This document shows, one piece after another, positions 5,579 to 5,722 of a DNA stretch of 5,722 nt. The notes under the pieces are model-generated. The model made no database searches. It worked only from the letters and a program-made list of their open reading frames with translations, and had not been told where the DNA came from. Source of the stretch: a bacterium (GTDB lineage Bacteria; DRYD01; JALUEN01); contig JALUEN010000041.1 of assembly GCA_027052755.1 (NCBI GenBank), positions 1 to 5,722 of the forward strand, in the 5' to 3' direction. The first letter of the stretch is position 1, and each line of letters begins with the position of its first letter. Both the position numbers and the translations under genes were made by a program.

Positions 5579-5722
5579 CTAGCTCTCCCCTTCCAAACTA
5601 CCCTTGAGTGTTCTCAGGAACTCGTCATTTATATTAGGATCAGGCGATATAGTAACCCTTATGAAGCCTGGCAAGCTGAACTGAGATCGAGGTAGGAGTA
5701 TGTAGCCATTCCTCTTCTGTTT
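5579..5722 (-). CDS. PLP-dependent aminotransferase, histidinol-phosphate aminotransferase-like, C-terminal 47 residues
   Basis: Only the 3' end is in the window; the gene runs off the right edge. I translated the minus strand back from the TAG at 5581-5579. The 47 residues include NGYILLPRSQF followed by SLPGFIRVTIS and then PNINDEFLRTLKGSL. This matches the C-terminal pattern of HisC and related class I/II fold-type I aminotransferases, in which a Gly-rich turn, a variable substrate-facing stretch, the conserved Arg of (I/L)R(V/I)T(I/V) and an N-E/D-x-F-L helix occur in this order. The Arg of FIRVTI would bind the substrate carboxylate. HisC converts histidinol phosphate and 2-oxoglutarate to imidazole acetol phosphate and glutamate. 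Another aminotransferase of the fold is possible, because the lysine that holds PLP is outside the window. The stop codon directly abuts the start of the nuclease gene. Confidence 0.62.
   Translation of the reverse strand, partial: KQKRNGYILLPRSQFSLPGFIRVTISPDPNINDEFLRTLKGSLEGES
5585..5590 (-). promoter_or_regulatory. Ribosome binding site of the nuclease, inside the aminotransferase gene
   Basis: On the minus strand GGGGAG lies 6 bases before the ATG at 5578 and within the last codons of the upstream aminotransferase gene. It supports the chosen start and translational coupling. Confidence 0.65.

Overview
The window looks like a gene-dense stretch of a Gram-negative bacterial chromosome, possibly from a thermophile. 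The Gram-negative assignment rests on the partial lipopolysaccharide-export permease (LptF/LptG family) at the left edge. The thermophile suggestion is weaker. It comes from arginine being coded mostly by AGG/AGA, isoleucine often by ATA, many charged Lys/Glu/Arg residues, and very short intergenic gaps. I cannot name the lineage. I see no tRNA, rRNA, CRISPR array, insertion sequence or phage gene, and base and codon use look even across all genes.

Layout: (1) 2-907 (+) is the C-terminal part of an LptF/LptG permease. It is followed after 16 bases by (2) a B12-type-like radical SAM protein at 924-2333 (+), probably co-transcribed and translationally coupled. (3) A 149-residue protein of unknown function lies at 2335-2784 (-), convergent with the radical SAM gene and only one base from its stop. 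(4) A 147-base divergent intergenic region (2785-2931) carries a plausible sigma70-type promoter, a strong Shine-Dalgarno site and two small inverted repeats. (5) A membrane-bound PAS-containing sensor histidine kinase lies at 2932-4701 (+). (6) A YprB-like RNase H-fold (DEDD) nuclease with a C-terminal four-cysteine zinc-binding motif lies at 4640-5578 (-); its last 20 codons overlap the kinase's 3' end in antisense by 62 bases. (7) The C-terminus of a PLP aminotransferase resembling histidinol-phosphate aminotransferase lies at 5579-5722 (-). It is upstream of the nuclease in the same operon, and its stop abuts the nuclease start.

The genes do not form an obvious single pathway. They fall into three transcription units: permease/radical SAM (+), the unknown protein (-) diverging from the kinase (+), and aminotransferase/nuclease (-). 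The kinase has no response regulator in the window. I found no clear novel multi-gene system. The points most worth checking are the nuclease with its unusual second exonuclease motif and fused zinc motif, the antisense gene overlap, the compact radical SAM protein, and possible RNA structures masking the ribosome binding sites of both divergent genes.
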